Position numbers and translations under genes: made by a program | In this document: piece after piece, positions 18,132 through 27,037 of the stretch | Layout: the number at the start of each line of letters is the position of its first letter | How positions within the stretch are numbered: position 1 is the first letter of the stretch | Notes under the pieces: model-generated | What the model was told of the DNA's origin: nothing | The model's input: only the letters and a program-made list of their open reading frames with translations | Databases searched by the model: none | Assembly: GCF_023703795.1 (NCBI RefSeq) | Contig: NZ_CP098518.1 | Coordinates: 1,302,001-1,366,000, forward strand | Reading direction: 5' to 3' | Length of the DNA: 64,000 bases | Source: Haloplanus sp. HW8-1 | GTDB taxonomy: Archaea; Halobacteriota; Halobacteria; Halobacteriales; Haloferacaceae

Positions 18132-18946
18132 CGTGGCGCGACGTCGCCCTCCGGGACGTTCGTGCCGCCAGCCAGTCGATCGGCATCTGGATCGTCAGCG
18201 GGGTTCAGATCCTCCTATTCGTCGGCCTCGCGGCCGTCGAATTCGTGCCCAACGACGGCGCGTTCCCGACGTACCTCGATAGCCTCACCGGGGTCGTCGC
18301 GGTGACGGCTCCGCTCGTCGCACTCCTGCTCGGGTACAAATCGATCCTCGCGGAGCGTGCCGGTGGGCAACTCCGACTGGCACTCTCCGTCCCCCACTCC
18401 CGCCGGGACGTTGCAGTCGGCAAATTCGTCGGCCGGAGCGTCGTCTTCTCCGTGCCGACGGCGCTCGCGCTCTGTCTCGCCGGCGGCGTAGCTATCGTGC
18501 TTGCCGACGGCGGCGTGCCGTGGCTGTGGCTGCCGTGGTTCGTCGGTGTAACGGTACTGTACGGGGTCACGTTCGTCGGTGTGGCCGTCGGCGTCTCGCT
18601 GTCGACGGCGACTGGTCGACGCGTGACCGTCGGTACCATCGGTGCGTATCTGGTGACGGTCGTCCTCTGGGAGGACCTCCATACGGCAGTGCTGTTGATC
18701 CTCCATCGGTTCGACACGGCGGTCACGAACGACATGCCGGGCTGGGCTCTCTTCGTCCGCCTGTTGGCCCCGAGTGAGTCCTTCGACCTGCTCGTCCGGA
18801 CCGGGTTCGCCGTCGACCGGGCCGGTCGGTACGTCGACAGTGGCGTCGCGTACGTCGCTTGGCCGGTCGCGCTCGGACTGCTGGTCGCGTGGACGCTCGT
18901 TCCCGTCGCGCTCGGCTACTTCCGGTTCAAGACTGCGGATCTTTAG
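18128..18946 (+). CDS. ABC-2 type transporter permease 2
   Basis: A 272-residue membrane protein with six helices. It is a clear paralogue of the preceding permease: the same N-terminal TWRDVALRDVR pattern and the same loop (AERAGGQLRLALSVPHSRRD) followed by 'GKFVGRS'. The two probably form a heterodimeric channel with two copies of the ATPase. The GTG start at 18128 overlaps the upstream stop. The long upstream extension of this frame (back to 17066) is a shadow of the coupled genes. Confidence 0.85.
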   Translation: MTWRDVALRDVRAASQSIGIWIVSGVQILLFVGLAAVEFVPNDGAFPTYLDSLTGVVAVTAPLVALLLGYKSILAERAGGQLRLALSVPHSRRDVAVGKFVGRSVVFSVPTALALCLAGGVAIVLADGGVPWLWLPWFVGVTVLYGVTFVGVAVGVSLSTATGRRVTVGTIGAYLVTVVLWEDLHTAVLLILHRFDTAVTNDMPGWALFVRLLAPSESFDLLVRTGFAVDRAGRYVDSGVAYVAWPVALGLLVAWTLVPVALGYFRFKTADL

Positions 18947-19253
18947 CGGATGTGGATTCGTTGGTGTGCGGGGCTTGGCTCCGTTTGTAGCAGTTCCGGG
19001 CAGCCCCGTCGAAATTCGCGACAATCATTGCTAATCGACGACCGAACAGGCGTGTCTCGGGATGTGCGCTGAGATGATCGGCTCTCGGAGTGGCCGAAAA
19101 AAATGAGCAGTTTGATGTAATATTCCTGTGCGGTCATCTGAGGGAGCGATCACACGACGGCAAAACAAAACAATCGGGAATCATCCTCGCTCGGATTCGC
19201 TGACTTTGAAACAGAGCGAATCGCCCTTGTTTCGCGCAACACCGGGGCATGAT
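18947..19253. other. Intergenic region after the ABC operon
   Basis: About 300 bases with no plausible gene. The second half is AT-richer and contains A- and T-runs (near 19096-19101 and 19159-19165). The promoter of the next gene should lie here. No hairpin terminator is obvious. Confidence 0.4.
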
Positions 19254-20075
19254 ATGGGATTGATTGGCCGCCTCAAGATTGGGTTCGCCATGGCACGAAG
19301 AAGTGGCCGGGTGCTGCGATCCTATCCGAGACTTCTCGCGTTCCCGCTGCTGGGCGGACTCTCGGGCGCCGCATTCATAGCGACGCTGCTGGGTGGTCTC
19401 TACGTGATGGGTCCGTTGCTTCAGGGCCCCGGTCCGGCGATGTACGCGACGCTATTCGTCGCGTACCTCCTCGAGACGTTCGTTGCGTCGTTTTTTACCG
19501 CGGCACTGGTCGCGGCGACGCGGACTGTCTTCAACGGTGACGAGCCGTCGATTGGGGGAGCGCTCGCTAATGCTTGGCAGCGGAAACTACCGCTGTTGGC
19601 TTGGTCGCTCGTTGCCGCAGCCATCGGCATTATCATTCGGCTGGTCGAAAATGAAAACAATATCGTCACCCAGATCGTCGCCGGAGTCTTCGCAGTCGCG
19701 TGGAGTGTGATGACGTTCTTTATTATCCCGGTAATTGTTTTCCGGGATCCGTCGGTCACGGAGATGTTCAAGCAAAGCGCACGGACGTTCAAAGATACGT
19801 GGGGCGAGTCTATCGGTGCGCTGGGAACGATCGATGTGGTAACGTTCCTCTTAGTGCTTGCCGGCATCGTTCTGGGAGGGCTGACTTTTGTCGTGACGAC
19901 CGGGTTGGGGACAGGCCAACTGCTGGCCACGCTCCTGATCGGCGCCACTGCCGTCAGCGTCGGCCTACTCATCGGGAAGGCGCTCAGTGGAATCGCCAGA
20001 ACGGCGTTGTACCTCTACGCGACTCAAAACACTGCTCCCGAACGCTTCGACGACATGGATTTCAGCAAAATATAG
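19254..20075 (+). CDS. Membrane protein, DUF6159/YciC-like
   Basis: A 273-residue protein with six hydrophobic helices. It starts MGLIGRLKIGFAMARRSGRV, an amphipathic helix, followed by paired helices, and later 'EMFKQSARTFKDTWGESIG', the same kind of amphipathic helix found in the YciC/DUF4013 group. The family is common in haloarchaea and bacteria and has no assigned function. ATG 19254 is preferred to the frame's earlier start at 19128, because the added segment is polar and the protein family starts at the amphipathic helix. Confidence 0.65.
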   Translation: MGLIGRLKIGFAMARRSGRVLRSYPRLLAFPLLGGLSGAAFIATLLGGLYVMGPLLQGPGPAMYATLFVAYLLETFVASFFTAALVAATRTVFNGDEPSIGGALANAWQRKLPLLAWSLVAAAIGIIIRLVENENNIVTQIVAGVFAVAWSVMTFFIIPVIVFRDPSVTEMFKQSARTFKDTWGESIGALGTIDVVTFLLVLAGIVLGGLTFVVTTGLGTGQLLATLLIGATAVSVGLLIGKALSGIARTALYLYATQNTAPERFDDMDFSKI

Positions 20076-20205
20076 TCGCTTCAGTCTTGTTTAAACCTTC
20101 AGTAGTTGATGTGTTTCGACTCGTTTGCTGAACACAGGGCGCAATTCTTGCACGAAACCCAGACCGATGTGCAAGTACGAAAACGACGATGCGGGGAAAC
20201 CAGAT

Positions 20206-21909
20206 TCAGCTCTTGCCAGTCGTGTGAACGTCGAAGCGAGTACCGCCCGCGTCACTCTCGCCGACCGAAATCGTCCACCCGTGGGCCTCGACGATCCCCT
20301 CGACAATCGAGAGGCCGAGTCCCGTCCCGTCTCTGTTCGTCGTATAGCCCTGCTCGAACACCTCCTCACGATCTGGCTCTGGGATACCGGCACCTTCGTC
20401 CGCAATGAAGAATCCCGACACCGCCCCCGTCTCATCGGAGAGCAACCCGACATGAATCCTGATCGGTGGGTCGTTGTGTTCCATAGCGTTGCGAAAGAGG
20501 TTCTCGAAAACGTGTCGGAGGCGGTCACCGTCCGCCTCCACTTCTACATCGTCTGGGATATCCACGTCGAGTTCGACGTCGTCGCTACTGACGGCCGCCC
20601 AGCTGTCAGCGACGACCCCCGCCAGCGAGACGGGTTCGGGGACATCGACACTCTCGCCCGCTCGTGACAGGGTCAGCAAGTCGTCGATCATCGTCTCCAT
20701 CCGCTCTACGCTTTTGTCGATTGGTTCGACGTGTTCATCAGATCCCACCCCCCGAAGGAGTTCCGCCCGACCCTTGATCACATTCAGTGGGTTCCGCAAG
20801 TCGTGACTCACCATGCCGGCAAACTGGTCGAGTTTCTCGTTCGACCGTTCGAGCGTTCGTTTGGTTTCTTCGAGTTCCTGTTCTCGACGCTTCTGTTCAG
20901 TAATGTCACGGATGATTATCGAGCGTCCCAGTGTTGTCTCCTCGGGTGGGCCAAGATGGATCACTTCGACGGTGTAGTAGCTTCCGTCGAATTCAACAGG
21001 TGGCTCATGTTTGGAATCACTGGCAGTAACTGTCCAGTCCCACTCTCTGAGCGTGGGATAGTCCGCAAACAGTTCGTCGATGTGGTCGCCGACAACGGTG
21101 CCAGCGTCGTCCACATCGAATAGCTGACAACTCCGCTTGTTGAGATCGATCACTCGATGATCCTTGTCAAGCGTCACTACACTCGCGTCGAAATGGTCGA
21201 AAACTGTCTCCCGCCCGATGGGTATCAGATCGAGGAATCCAGCCCGGAGTATCGCCCACGCGATGAGGGCTCCAGAGATCATGAACATGACTGGCGTCAG
21301 ATTGAATTGGACATACCCGAACTGGAAGGCGAGGTTCCCGACCAAGGGCCCCAGAGCGGAGAGAATGAGCGCTCCAACCTGCACTCTGAACACGGTGGGT
21401 GACTGAGCCCCCCGACGAACCAGAAGACCGATTCCGGCAAATAGTAACAGATTCAGGTACAGTTGGTTCGCCAGAGCAACGCTGGTGAACTCCCACGCAT
21501 AGCCCGACAGCGTACTCGAATCTGGGCCGACTGGCACCCAGAGATACTCCACATTGATCACCGCGAGAGCGCTGACAACCGCTGGAACGAGTACGACTCC
21601 GGTTGAGATTCGTTTTGAGACCGGATTTTTAATGCCAGTGTATTCGATCACGAGCAAAAAGAATCCAACAGTCGCAAGTCCCGCACCGAGCGGGTTGAAT
21701 CGAGTGACAACGAAGACAGTTGGTGTTCCACGGACAACCGAGACTGTAAGCTTTACTGACACATAGAGCAGGGCACCTGTAACGAGAACAAAAAGCGGCT
21801 TTGCGCCCGGTCTGTCTCGGTGCCTAGCAGCCTGGTACAGTAAAAACAGACCGACCACGAGGGAGAGGAGGAGCAAAGCGCGATACGCAGTCAGCCACGG
21901 CACTGCCAT
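20206..21909 (-). CDS. 7TM-PAS-HisKA sensor histidine kinase
   Basis: A 567-residue protein from MAVPWL at 21909. The first 225 residues hold seven helices of the haloarchaeal 7TM type (FFLLVIEYTG in the third or fourth helix). A PAS domain follows (about 245-350, ending IIIRDITEQKRREQ), then a coiled coil, HisKA with MVSHDLRNPLNV and an HATPase domain (ENLFRNAMEH, DEGAGIPE, GTGLGLSIV). The H-box is of the SHDLRNP class, as in the kinase at 3981-5168, unlike the RHNxRN class of the two kinases at 8563-12610. No regulator gene is adjacent. Confidence 0.85.
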   Translation of the reverse strand: MAVPWLTAYRALLLLSLVVGLFLLYQAARHRDRPGAKPLFVLVTGALLYVSVKLTVSVVRGTPTVFVVTRFNPLGAGLATVGFFLLVIEYTGIKNPVSKRISTGVVLVPAVVSALAVINVEYLWVPVGPDSSTLSGYAWEFTSVALANQLYLNLLLFAGIGLLVRRGAQSPTVFRVQVGALILSALGPLVGNLAFQFGYVQFNLTPVMFMISGALIAWAILRAGFLDLIPIGRETVFDHFDASVVTLDKDHRVIDLNKRSCQLFDVDDAGTVVGDHIDELFADYPTLREWDWTVTASDSKHEPPVEFDGSYYTVEVIHLGPPEETTLGRSIIIRDITEQKRREQELEETKRTLERSNEKLDQFAGMVSHDLRNPLNVIKGRAELLRGVGSDEHVEPIDKSVERMETMIDDLLTLSRAGESVDVPEPVSLAGVVADSWAAVSSDDVELDVDIPDDVEVEADGDRLRHVFENLFRNAMEHNDPPIRIHVGLLSDETGAVSGFFIADEGAGIPEPDREEVFEQGYTTNRDGTGLGLSIVEGIVEAHGWTISVGESDAGGTRFDVHTTGKS

Positions 21910-22237
21910 ACTAACCCGGACAATTGCATCACAATTGTCTGTTGCGGTTGGAATATCATCTGTGAAAGTCAAAGCCAACGCCAGCGAATCGAGACGTGCT
22001 GACTACAAGCTCTACATTCAGCAGCGTGGTCCTATCAGCTGTTACGAGCTTCAACAGAACCTCGCCTTCGTCTGTCATCACTCACCAGGCAGTCCCTCGT
22101 CTTCGACCGATACACGGGATGATGGTCCGTTGTCGTGATCCGCAACCGGTTTTCATCTGAACAGCCACCAGAGCACCTTCTGACGCTCTGATCCGGAATC
22201 GGCTGGGGGAGATCGCACAGGCTCTGACTGCTTTCGG
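21910..22237. other. Intergenic region holding a repeat copy
   Basis: Apart from the dispersed repeat at 21998-22050 and the kinase promoter, nothing recognisable is seen. Open frames are short and basic. Confidence 0.4.
21998..22050. repeat. Dispersed intergenic repeat, copy 3 (short)
   Basis: About 50 bases are similar to the second half of the repeat at 3643-3755, sharing ATTCAGCAGCGTG and ATCAGCT/GGCAGCT in the same order and spacing. It is a truncated copy. Confidence 0.4.
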
Positions 22238-22666
22238 CTACTGTCGTCTCACGACAACCGTGTCTGCGACGAGGTCACCGACCCGTTGGTTGTCGTCGGT
22301 ACCCAGTATCAGCACCATCGCAACCAGATTCGCCGTCGGGTGTGCGTCGACAATCCACAGTAGGTTCCGAAGTATCGACGCGCCGACCGCACAGTTGGAG
22401 CCATCCGACGTGACGACGACGAGTCCTAACAGGTACTTTCCGGGCGTGTACCCGTACAAGCCCTCAAGCAAAAAGCCGTAGACCAACGTTGCGACCATTC
22501 CCACGAACACCAGTAGAAGGGACCCGGCGTCGTCGAGAGCCGTCCCGGCGAGGACGGCCATACCCCAGATCAGCCCCATGAGGACCGAATCGATGACATA
22601 CGCGAGTACCCGGTGCCAGATCACATCTCCGCTCGTTCCGAGTTTCGGGGTCGGATATTTCTTCAT
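22238..22666 (-). CDS. RDD-family membrane protein
   Basis: A 142-residue protein. The RDD domain begins with 'RVLAYVIDSVLMGLI' (Arg and Asp in the first helix), continues with a second helix and a 'YGYTPGKYLLGLVVV' turn, and ends with a third helix and 'GDLVADTVVVRR'. These are the conserved positions of the family. RDD proteins are small membrane proteins; some have been linked to Na+(Li+)/H+ antiport in halophiles, but most are unassigned. The gene is 15 bases downstream of the mini zinc-ribbon gene and probably co-transcribed with it. Confidence 0.8.
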   Translation of the reverse strand: MKKYPTPKLGTSGDVIWHRVLAYVIDSVLMGLIWGMAVLAGTALDDAGSLLLVFVGMVATLVYGFLLEGLYGYTPGKYLLGLVVVTSDGSNCAVGASILRNLLWIVDAHPTANLVAMVLILGTDDNQRVGDLVADTVVVRRQ

Positions 22667-22681
22667 ATCGCTCTTTGAGTG

Positions 22682-22879
22682 TTAGAGGTCGGCATACAGT
22701 TTGGTCAGGCCACATTCCGGGCAAAGGAACGTATGAAGTGGTGTCTGATACCCGATGCCGAGCCGCTCCAGTACACCACCTTCCCTGTCGGTTTCGACGT
22801 AGAGGTTGCCGACTCCTTCGGCGGTTACCGCCGTTTTCCCCATCTGGACACCACAGTCCGGACACTGGCGCTCATCCAT
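22682..22879 (-). CDS. Mini zinc-ribbon protein (paralogue 1)
   Basis: A 65-residue protein with two CxxC pairs: CPDC near the N-terminus and CPEC near the C-terminus. Between them is a segment ending 'LERLGIG'. All four cysteines of a zinc ribbon are present. It is paralogous along its whole length to the gene at 26235-26447. It probably forms an operon with the downstream RDD membrane protein. The function is unknown; such mini-proteins often bind nucleic acid or protein partners. Confidence 0.65.
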   Translation of the reverse strand: MDERQCPDCGVQMGKTAVTAEGVGNLYVETDREGGVLERLGIGYQTPLHTFLCPECGLTKLYADL

Positions 22880-23022
22880 TGGTCTCAGCTCAGTATTGAT
22901 GCCAATTCGTAAAAGGCCACATTCGAAATTTCGTGCTCGGAAACACGCTGGGACCGAACTTGGTCGACGCTCTCCAGTAAACTGACGAGCCTGGGAGTAC
23001 GAAACTCTCCGTGCCGACGGAA

Positions 23023-23108
23023 CTATAGTAGCGATTGAAAGTCATTGCACAGCTGATCGCAGTACGGTGTACGATCGGCTGGGCAACCAGTTTCAATCGC
23101 TACGATAG
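23023..23108. repeat. 86-bp long-armed palindromic element
   Basis: The two ends are inverted copies: CTATAGTAGCGATTGAAA on the left and, on the opposite strand of the right end, CTATCGTAGCGATTGAAA. Pairing continues inward through TTGC, CAGC and GATCG with few mismatches, giving two arms of about 40 bases. It lies in a 318-base gap with no gene. It looks like a MITE or palindromic repeat and would form a large cruciform or hairpin. Confidence 0.6.
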
Positions 23109-23197
23109 GAGTCAGCTGTGACCGGATTGAACGGAGCTGTTTCTGAGACTGGAACAGTGACCGGTGGTTGATACACTAGTCAGACTATCATTATGAT

Positions 23198-23911
23198 ATG
23201 ACTCGGAGTCAACAGTTCAGTACTGCAGAAGCTGGCGGGTGGTCACTCGCGAACCGTCTCTTCGGCGTCGGCTTTCGTCGTGAGACCTACGCGAACTTGG
23301 CGTATCTGCTCGCCCGGTTTCCACTTGGCATCGCTTACTTCACGATCTTGATAACCGGTCTCAGTCTGGGGGTGGGGTTGGTTCCGATGGTCGTCGGCAT
23401 CCCGATACTGGCCGGTGTTCTCGCGCTCGGCGGCTACATCGGAGTGGTCGAAGCGGAGCTCTTGACCCGGCTCTGCGAGCGTGACGCCTCCGTCAACCTC
23501 GCCGACCCTCGCGAACAGTCGGTGACGGAGTATCTGAAAACTGTCGCGACCACCTCTCGCAACTACCTTCTCGTCGGGTTCGGGTTTGTGTCGTTTGTCG
23601 TCGGTATTCCGTTGTTCGTTGCCATTACCGTCGTGTTTTCGATCGGGGTCACGCTCGCAGCTACGCCCTTCCTCTACTGGATCCCCGGTGCCGGATACGA
23701 CGTCACAGGCCTCCGTGGCACCATCGAAGTCGGGTCGTTGACTGTCGACGCTGGGTCTTTGTTCGGAGCCAGCATCAATACGCTTCCGGAGGCACTGGCC
23801 GTATCAGCGGTCGGTGTCGTCGTCTGTCTCGCAGGCCTGCACGCAGTCAACCTGAGCGCTTGGCTTCTCGCCGGACTGACCGAGCGCCTACTCACGTTCC
23901 AGTTGGAGTGA
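23198..23911 (+). CDS. Membrane 'sensor' domain protein (PF13796-like)
   Basis: A 237-residue protein with four helices in pairs (about residues 37-80 and 120-165, 198-225). The segment 'YANLAYLLARFPLGIAYF', a helix pair and the closing 'LLAGLTERLL' match the putative-sensor membrane domain that precedes kinase domains in actinobacteria and occurs alone in haloarchaea. No output domain is attached, so the word sensor is a family label, not a demonstrated role. It is a single gene, convergent with the small gene at 23966. Confidence 0.6.
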   Translation: MTRSQQFSTAEAGGWSLANRLFGVGFRRETYANLAYLLARFPLGIAYFTILITGLSLGVGLVPMVVGIPILAGVLALGGYIGVVEAELLTRLCERDASVNLADPREQSVTEYLKTVATTSRNYLLVGFGFVSFVVGIPLFVAITVVFSIGVTLAATPFLYWIPGAGYDVTGLRGTIEVGSLTVDAGSLFGASINTLPEALAVSAVGVVVCLAGLHAVNLSAWLLAGLTERLLTFQLE

Positions 23912-23965
23912 TCGTTCCCCGTTCCAATACGGGGCCGATCTGTCGCAACACACGGCGGACCAACG

Positions 23966-24187
23966 TCAGAGGCGCTCAACAGCTCGCTCGGCGAACACGC
24001 CGACGAGCGCGATGCTCCCGCCGATGACCGTGTAGAGCGCCAGGATCGCACTGATCCCGTAGCCTTGGAGATAGCCGATGCTCGCTAGCCAGAGCATCGC
24101 GAGAACGCCGCTCAGTCCTCCGGTGATGGCGGGCGTCAGTTCCTCCGCTGCGAGGTTCACGCTCTCGCATACGTGCCGCCCGGGCAT
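23966..24187 (-). CDS. Small two-helix membrane protein
   Basis: A 73-residue protein with two hydrophobic helices (about 20-38 and 45-65) rich in Gly, Ala and Ile. There are no motifs. It lies 24 bases downstream of the decayed DUF6498-like gene on the same strand, so it may have been in its operon. Confidence 0.45.
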   Translation of the reverse strand: MPGRHVCESVNLAAEELTPAITGGLSGVLAMLWLASIGYLQGYGISAILALYTVIGGSIALVGVFAERAVERL

Positions 24188-24211
24188 AATAATTGGAGCA
24201 CTGTACGTTCG

Positions 24212-24895
24212 TCACTCCTGATGCTGAAGCACCGTTTCGACGGCGTCATCCTGCAACCACACCCTCGCGGCCCCGATCGGAAGGACATACGCTAACAGTA
24301 CAACAGGCCCCGATACTATATCGGGGAGGACAAACGCGGCTGTCAACACGACGACGGTGATGGGTACGATCACGTACAGGGCGATGATGGCAAACCTGGC
24401 GACCGGACGAGGGCCGAGTTCGAGGGCCTCCGCTGGCGATCAGTCCCGATACGAGTGATCGACGAGGAACTCACCCAGACACGTCGTAGTTGTGTGACAC
24501 AGATAGCGAGTATCACGAGGCTGGCTGTCGGGGAGAGCAACGACGAGACGCTCCGATCTACGACTGAGACAAACATAGCAACAAAAAACGAAAAGAAAAC
24601 AGCGTACGCAAACATGTTATTCAGGATCAGACCAACGTTTCGCGGATATATCGGCGGGAGAAGTGGAACCGGTTGCACCGGGCTTGGGTCCTCACGCCAC
24701 TTGTCAGCGTCGTGATCTTCCACCGGCTGTGCTGCAACCAGTGCGACGATCGCGAATAGAACAGCGACGACGACGATTTCACTCAGATAAACGAATATCA
24801 GCTCAACGACATCCCACTCGAAACATAGGATCCCATAGTGAGCAGTAGATGCATACCGATCGGCGAAAGGTAACCCGGAGGGATCCCGAGCCGTT
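24212..24895 (-). pseudogene. Decayed DUF6498-like membrane protein gene
   Basis: Two adjoining frames together resemble the N-terminal half of the intact protein at 29351-30739. One frame (about 24895-24370) has FEWDVVELIFVYLSE, matching GWDVYSLLVLYWIE in the intact copy, and PPIYPRNVG, matching PAVYPRNVP. The other frame (about 24430-24212) holds the following helices (SPAEALELG, then a long hydrophobic run). The upstream frame lacks a start codon and a shift separates the parts, so the gene is dead. An apparent 117-codon frame (24370-24723) is only a piece of it. Confidence 0.55.
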
Positions 24896-24940
24896 CAGCG
24901 ATCCCTGTTTCAGCCCTCCGCAACATCGCTGGTCTGTCGT

Positions 24941-25597
24941 TCAGATAGCGGCGCCGTACTGTTCGTTTCGCTCGACGACGGCGTACCCTTGCGCTTCGAG
25001 CGCTTCGTCCCAGTACCGGTTCGCGACGATCCGTTGTGGAATGCGCCGCAGGCCGAATCGCCGATCCGCCGTATACTCGTACTCGACGACGGTCCCATCG
25101 TCTCGCGTGTCGACGGTGACCACGTACGTCGACCACGGCTGGCCGCCCACCGTGAGTTCCAACTCGATCCGACGGCCGCCATCCGGCGTACGATCCGTCC
25201 GTGTCTCGACGGTCACCTCGACCGACCGCAAGCCGAGCAGATACGAGAGCCGGTACGTGACCCTCCCGTCTCCGGTGAGAATCTCGTCAGCGATTCCCCA
25301 CTGAAACACGAGGATCGGCGGTGTCGGTCCCGTGAACGACTCGGCGACGGATTCGGCGTCCTCGTCGGTTCGAAGACGGACGGTCCCGCGTGATTCGATG
25401 ATCGGGGCACGTGCGACGACGATCAGCAGTACCCCGACGACGACTGCGGGTACCAGCGACGTTGCGACGAACGTGCCGAGGAATCCGGCCGCGGCGAGCA
25501 CGACGAGCAGCGCACTCAGCGGTCGTTCACGTCTGAGATATCGCTGCGCGGCGGCGCGTGCCTCCCGTGGCCGGTCGACAGTTCGTGTGGAGGGCAT
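24941..25597 (-). CDS. Membrane-anchored SRPBCC-like protein
   Basis: A 218-residue protein. Two hydrophobic helices (about 32-65) anchor a C-terminal soluble domain (about 75-215) made of alternating strands, with 'ELTVGGQPWSTYVVTVD' and 'GTVVEYEYTADRR', and ending in a long helix. This is the pattern of polyketide-cyclase/SRPBCC-type lipid-binding folds fused to a membrane anchor. The frame extends upstream to 25783, but MPSTRT at 25597 is the natural start since the extension is antisense-like. The ligand is unknown. Confidence 0.55.
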   Translation of the reverse strand: MPSTRTVDRPREARAAAQRYLRRERPLSALLVVLAAAGFLGTFVATSLVPAVVVGVLLIVVARAPIIESRGTVRLRTDEDAESVAESFTGPTPPILVFQWGIADEILTGDGRVTYRLSYLLGLRSVEVTVETRTDRTPDGGRRIELELTVGGQPWSTYVVTVDTRDDGTVVEYEYTADRRFGLRRIPQRIVANRYWDEALEAQGYAVVERNEQYGAAI

Positions 25598-25724
25598 CGC
25601 GAGAACGTTATGCCGATAGTCAATTAGTAGTGCTGATGGAACGGAGCCGACGTAATGGTATACCAGGCACGGGAGCGGTGACTCTCCCTCGCAGGGAGGC
25701 CGTACCGACCAATACAGGAATCGT

Positions 25725-26219
25725 TCAGAATCCGCGCTCCGCAAACGCCGTCCGTGCCCGTTCGTATGCCGTCTCACCGCCACTCGTGTAGAGCGACGGG
25801 AGATTCACGCGACGCCGATAGGTCGTTTCTCCCTCGGTGTACGTGATAATAAGCCGGGGGCGTGTCAGTCCTTTCTGGCCATCCGTTGCAGAGACCTCCT
25901 CGATCGTGTCGAGTCGAATCCGATCCGGCGATCGGAATCCACGCACGCGATCCACCAGCCAGAGCACGATCATCAGACCAACCACGACAGCTATGAGTAA
26001 GAAATCGCCACTGCGGACCGCGCTGACGGTCCACCAGAGTCCGATTGGAAATGCAAGTATGTATCCGACAAAGATTCCGTTGTGCCACCACGTCCCACTC
26101 TGCCAATATTCTTGATAGAGCGACTGAATGTATCCGGAAAACGACTCGTCGAAGTGCACACAATCCTCGGAGAAGCATGCTGTGCCGCGTTTTGTCGGAA
26201 ACGACTCGATGGAGGACAT
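25725..26219 (-). CDS. Membrane protein with PH-like C-terminal domain
   Basis: A 164-residue protein with a cysteine-containing N-terminus, two helices (about 45-65 and 70-90) and a C-terminal beta-rich part ('RIRLDTIEEVSATDG', 'PRLIITYTEG', 'ETAYERARTAFAERG'). The final helix and strands resemble bacterial PH-like/DUF304-type domains on membrane anchors. I cannot name a function. It is co-oriented with the mini zinc-ribbon gene upstream (15-base gap), mirroring the zinc-ribbon/RDD pair at 22.2-22.9 kb. Confidence 0.5.
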   Translation of the reverse strand: MSSIESFPTKRGTACFSEDCVHFDESFSGYIQSLYQEYWQSGTWWHNGIFVGYILAFPIGLWWTVSAVRSGDFLLIAVVVGLMIVLWLVDRVRGFRSPDRIRLDTIEEVSATDGQKGLTRPRLIITYTEGETTYRRRVNLPSLYTSGGETAYERARTAFAERGF

Positions 26220-26234
26220 ACGAGCACCCCTTGG

Positions 26235-26447
26235 CTATTCGGAACGGTCCGTATAACGTTGCATCACTCCACATTCCGGATAGGGGGGTGCGGAGAGCGG
26301 AAGTCGATGCCCGACACCGAGCCAGTCGAGCATACCACCGTCTCTTTCAGTTTCAATATAGAGGCCTCCGGCCCCCTCAGCAGTTACGTTCGTCTGCTCC
26401 ATTTGGACATTGCAATCCGGACAATAGCCTGCTCTCATTAGCGTCAT
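26235..26447 (-). CDS. Mini zinc-ribbon protein (paralogue 2, one ligand lost)
   Basis: A 70-residue paralogue of the 22682-22879 protein; it shares 'TAEG', 'GGLYIET' and 'WLGVG' at equivalent positions. The first pair CPDC is kept, but the second pair reads YPEC instead of CPEC, so one of the four zinc ligands is missing. It stands upstream of a membrane-protein gene, as its paralogue does. It may be degenerating or may use another ligand. Confidence 0.55.
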   Translation of the reverse strand: MTLMRAGYCPDCNVQMEQTNVTAEGAGGLYIETERDGGMLDWLGVGHRLPLSAPPYPECGVMQRYTDRSE

Positions 26448-26787
26448 ACCGAGATATGCTATCGATCCGTAAAAAATTCGAGCGCTGTTTCGGAGGCCGA
26501 AACGCTGCTCTCGGCACGTTTTTTGGCCGAATTCAGAGGTTATCTCCCGCGTGGCGATCCCCGAGGTCCCCGGCCCGAGATTCGTCTCTCACGTGGAAAC
26601 GAGCATCCATGCTTATCAATTGCCGACTCGGATTTCGAATATGCCCATCCCGATCGATAATTCCCTCCCTCCTGGTGAATCGAAAGCACGGATTGCTGCC
26701 GCATTCGTCACGACTGGCCTGTCACAGTGGTTCGGCGCTCGATACGCTCGCGGCTCAGCCATCGGAGCCCGAACGGGTCGCTGACCG
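26448..26787. other. Intergenic region, nothing recognised
   Basis: About 340 bases with promoter-like AT runs near 26463-26478 and no plausible gene. A 77-codon frame (26551-26784) ends just before the next start, but it looks non-coding by composition and I do not call it. Confidence 0.35.
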
Positions 26788-26997
26788 ATGGGGGCTGACG
26801 ACTGGACCGCCGTCGGCAACTGGTCGGAGACGCTATCACGGGAGCAACAATCCCTGGTTCACGGGGCGCTCTGGTTCGCCGTCGTTTCGCTGACTGCGTT
26901 TCTGCTCACCGAGAGAGCTAGTATCGAAGCACTCTCTGTTGGTGCGATAAGTGGTGTCCTGTACGCAGGGGTGGTGTACGTATGGAACCCGTACTGA
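26788..26997 (+). CDS. Small membrane protein
   Basis: A 69-residue protein with a polar N-terminus (WSETLSREQQSLVHG) and two helices (about 25-42 and 50-65). It is the first of two co-directional small membrane genes, the next starting 40 bases later. No motifs are recognised. Confidence 0.5.
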   Translation: MGADDWTAVGNWSETLSREQQSLVHGALWFAVVSLTAFLLTERASIEALSVGAISGVLYAGVVYVWNPY

Positions 26998-27037
26998 ACG
27001 GAGTCGGCCGACGTGTCGAACCGCCTATTTTCGTACT

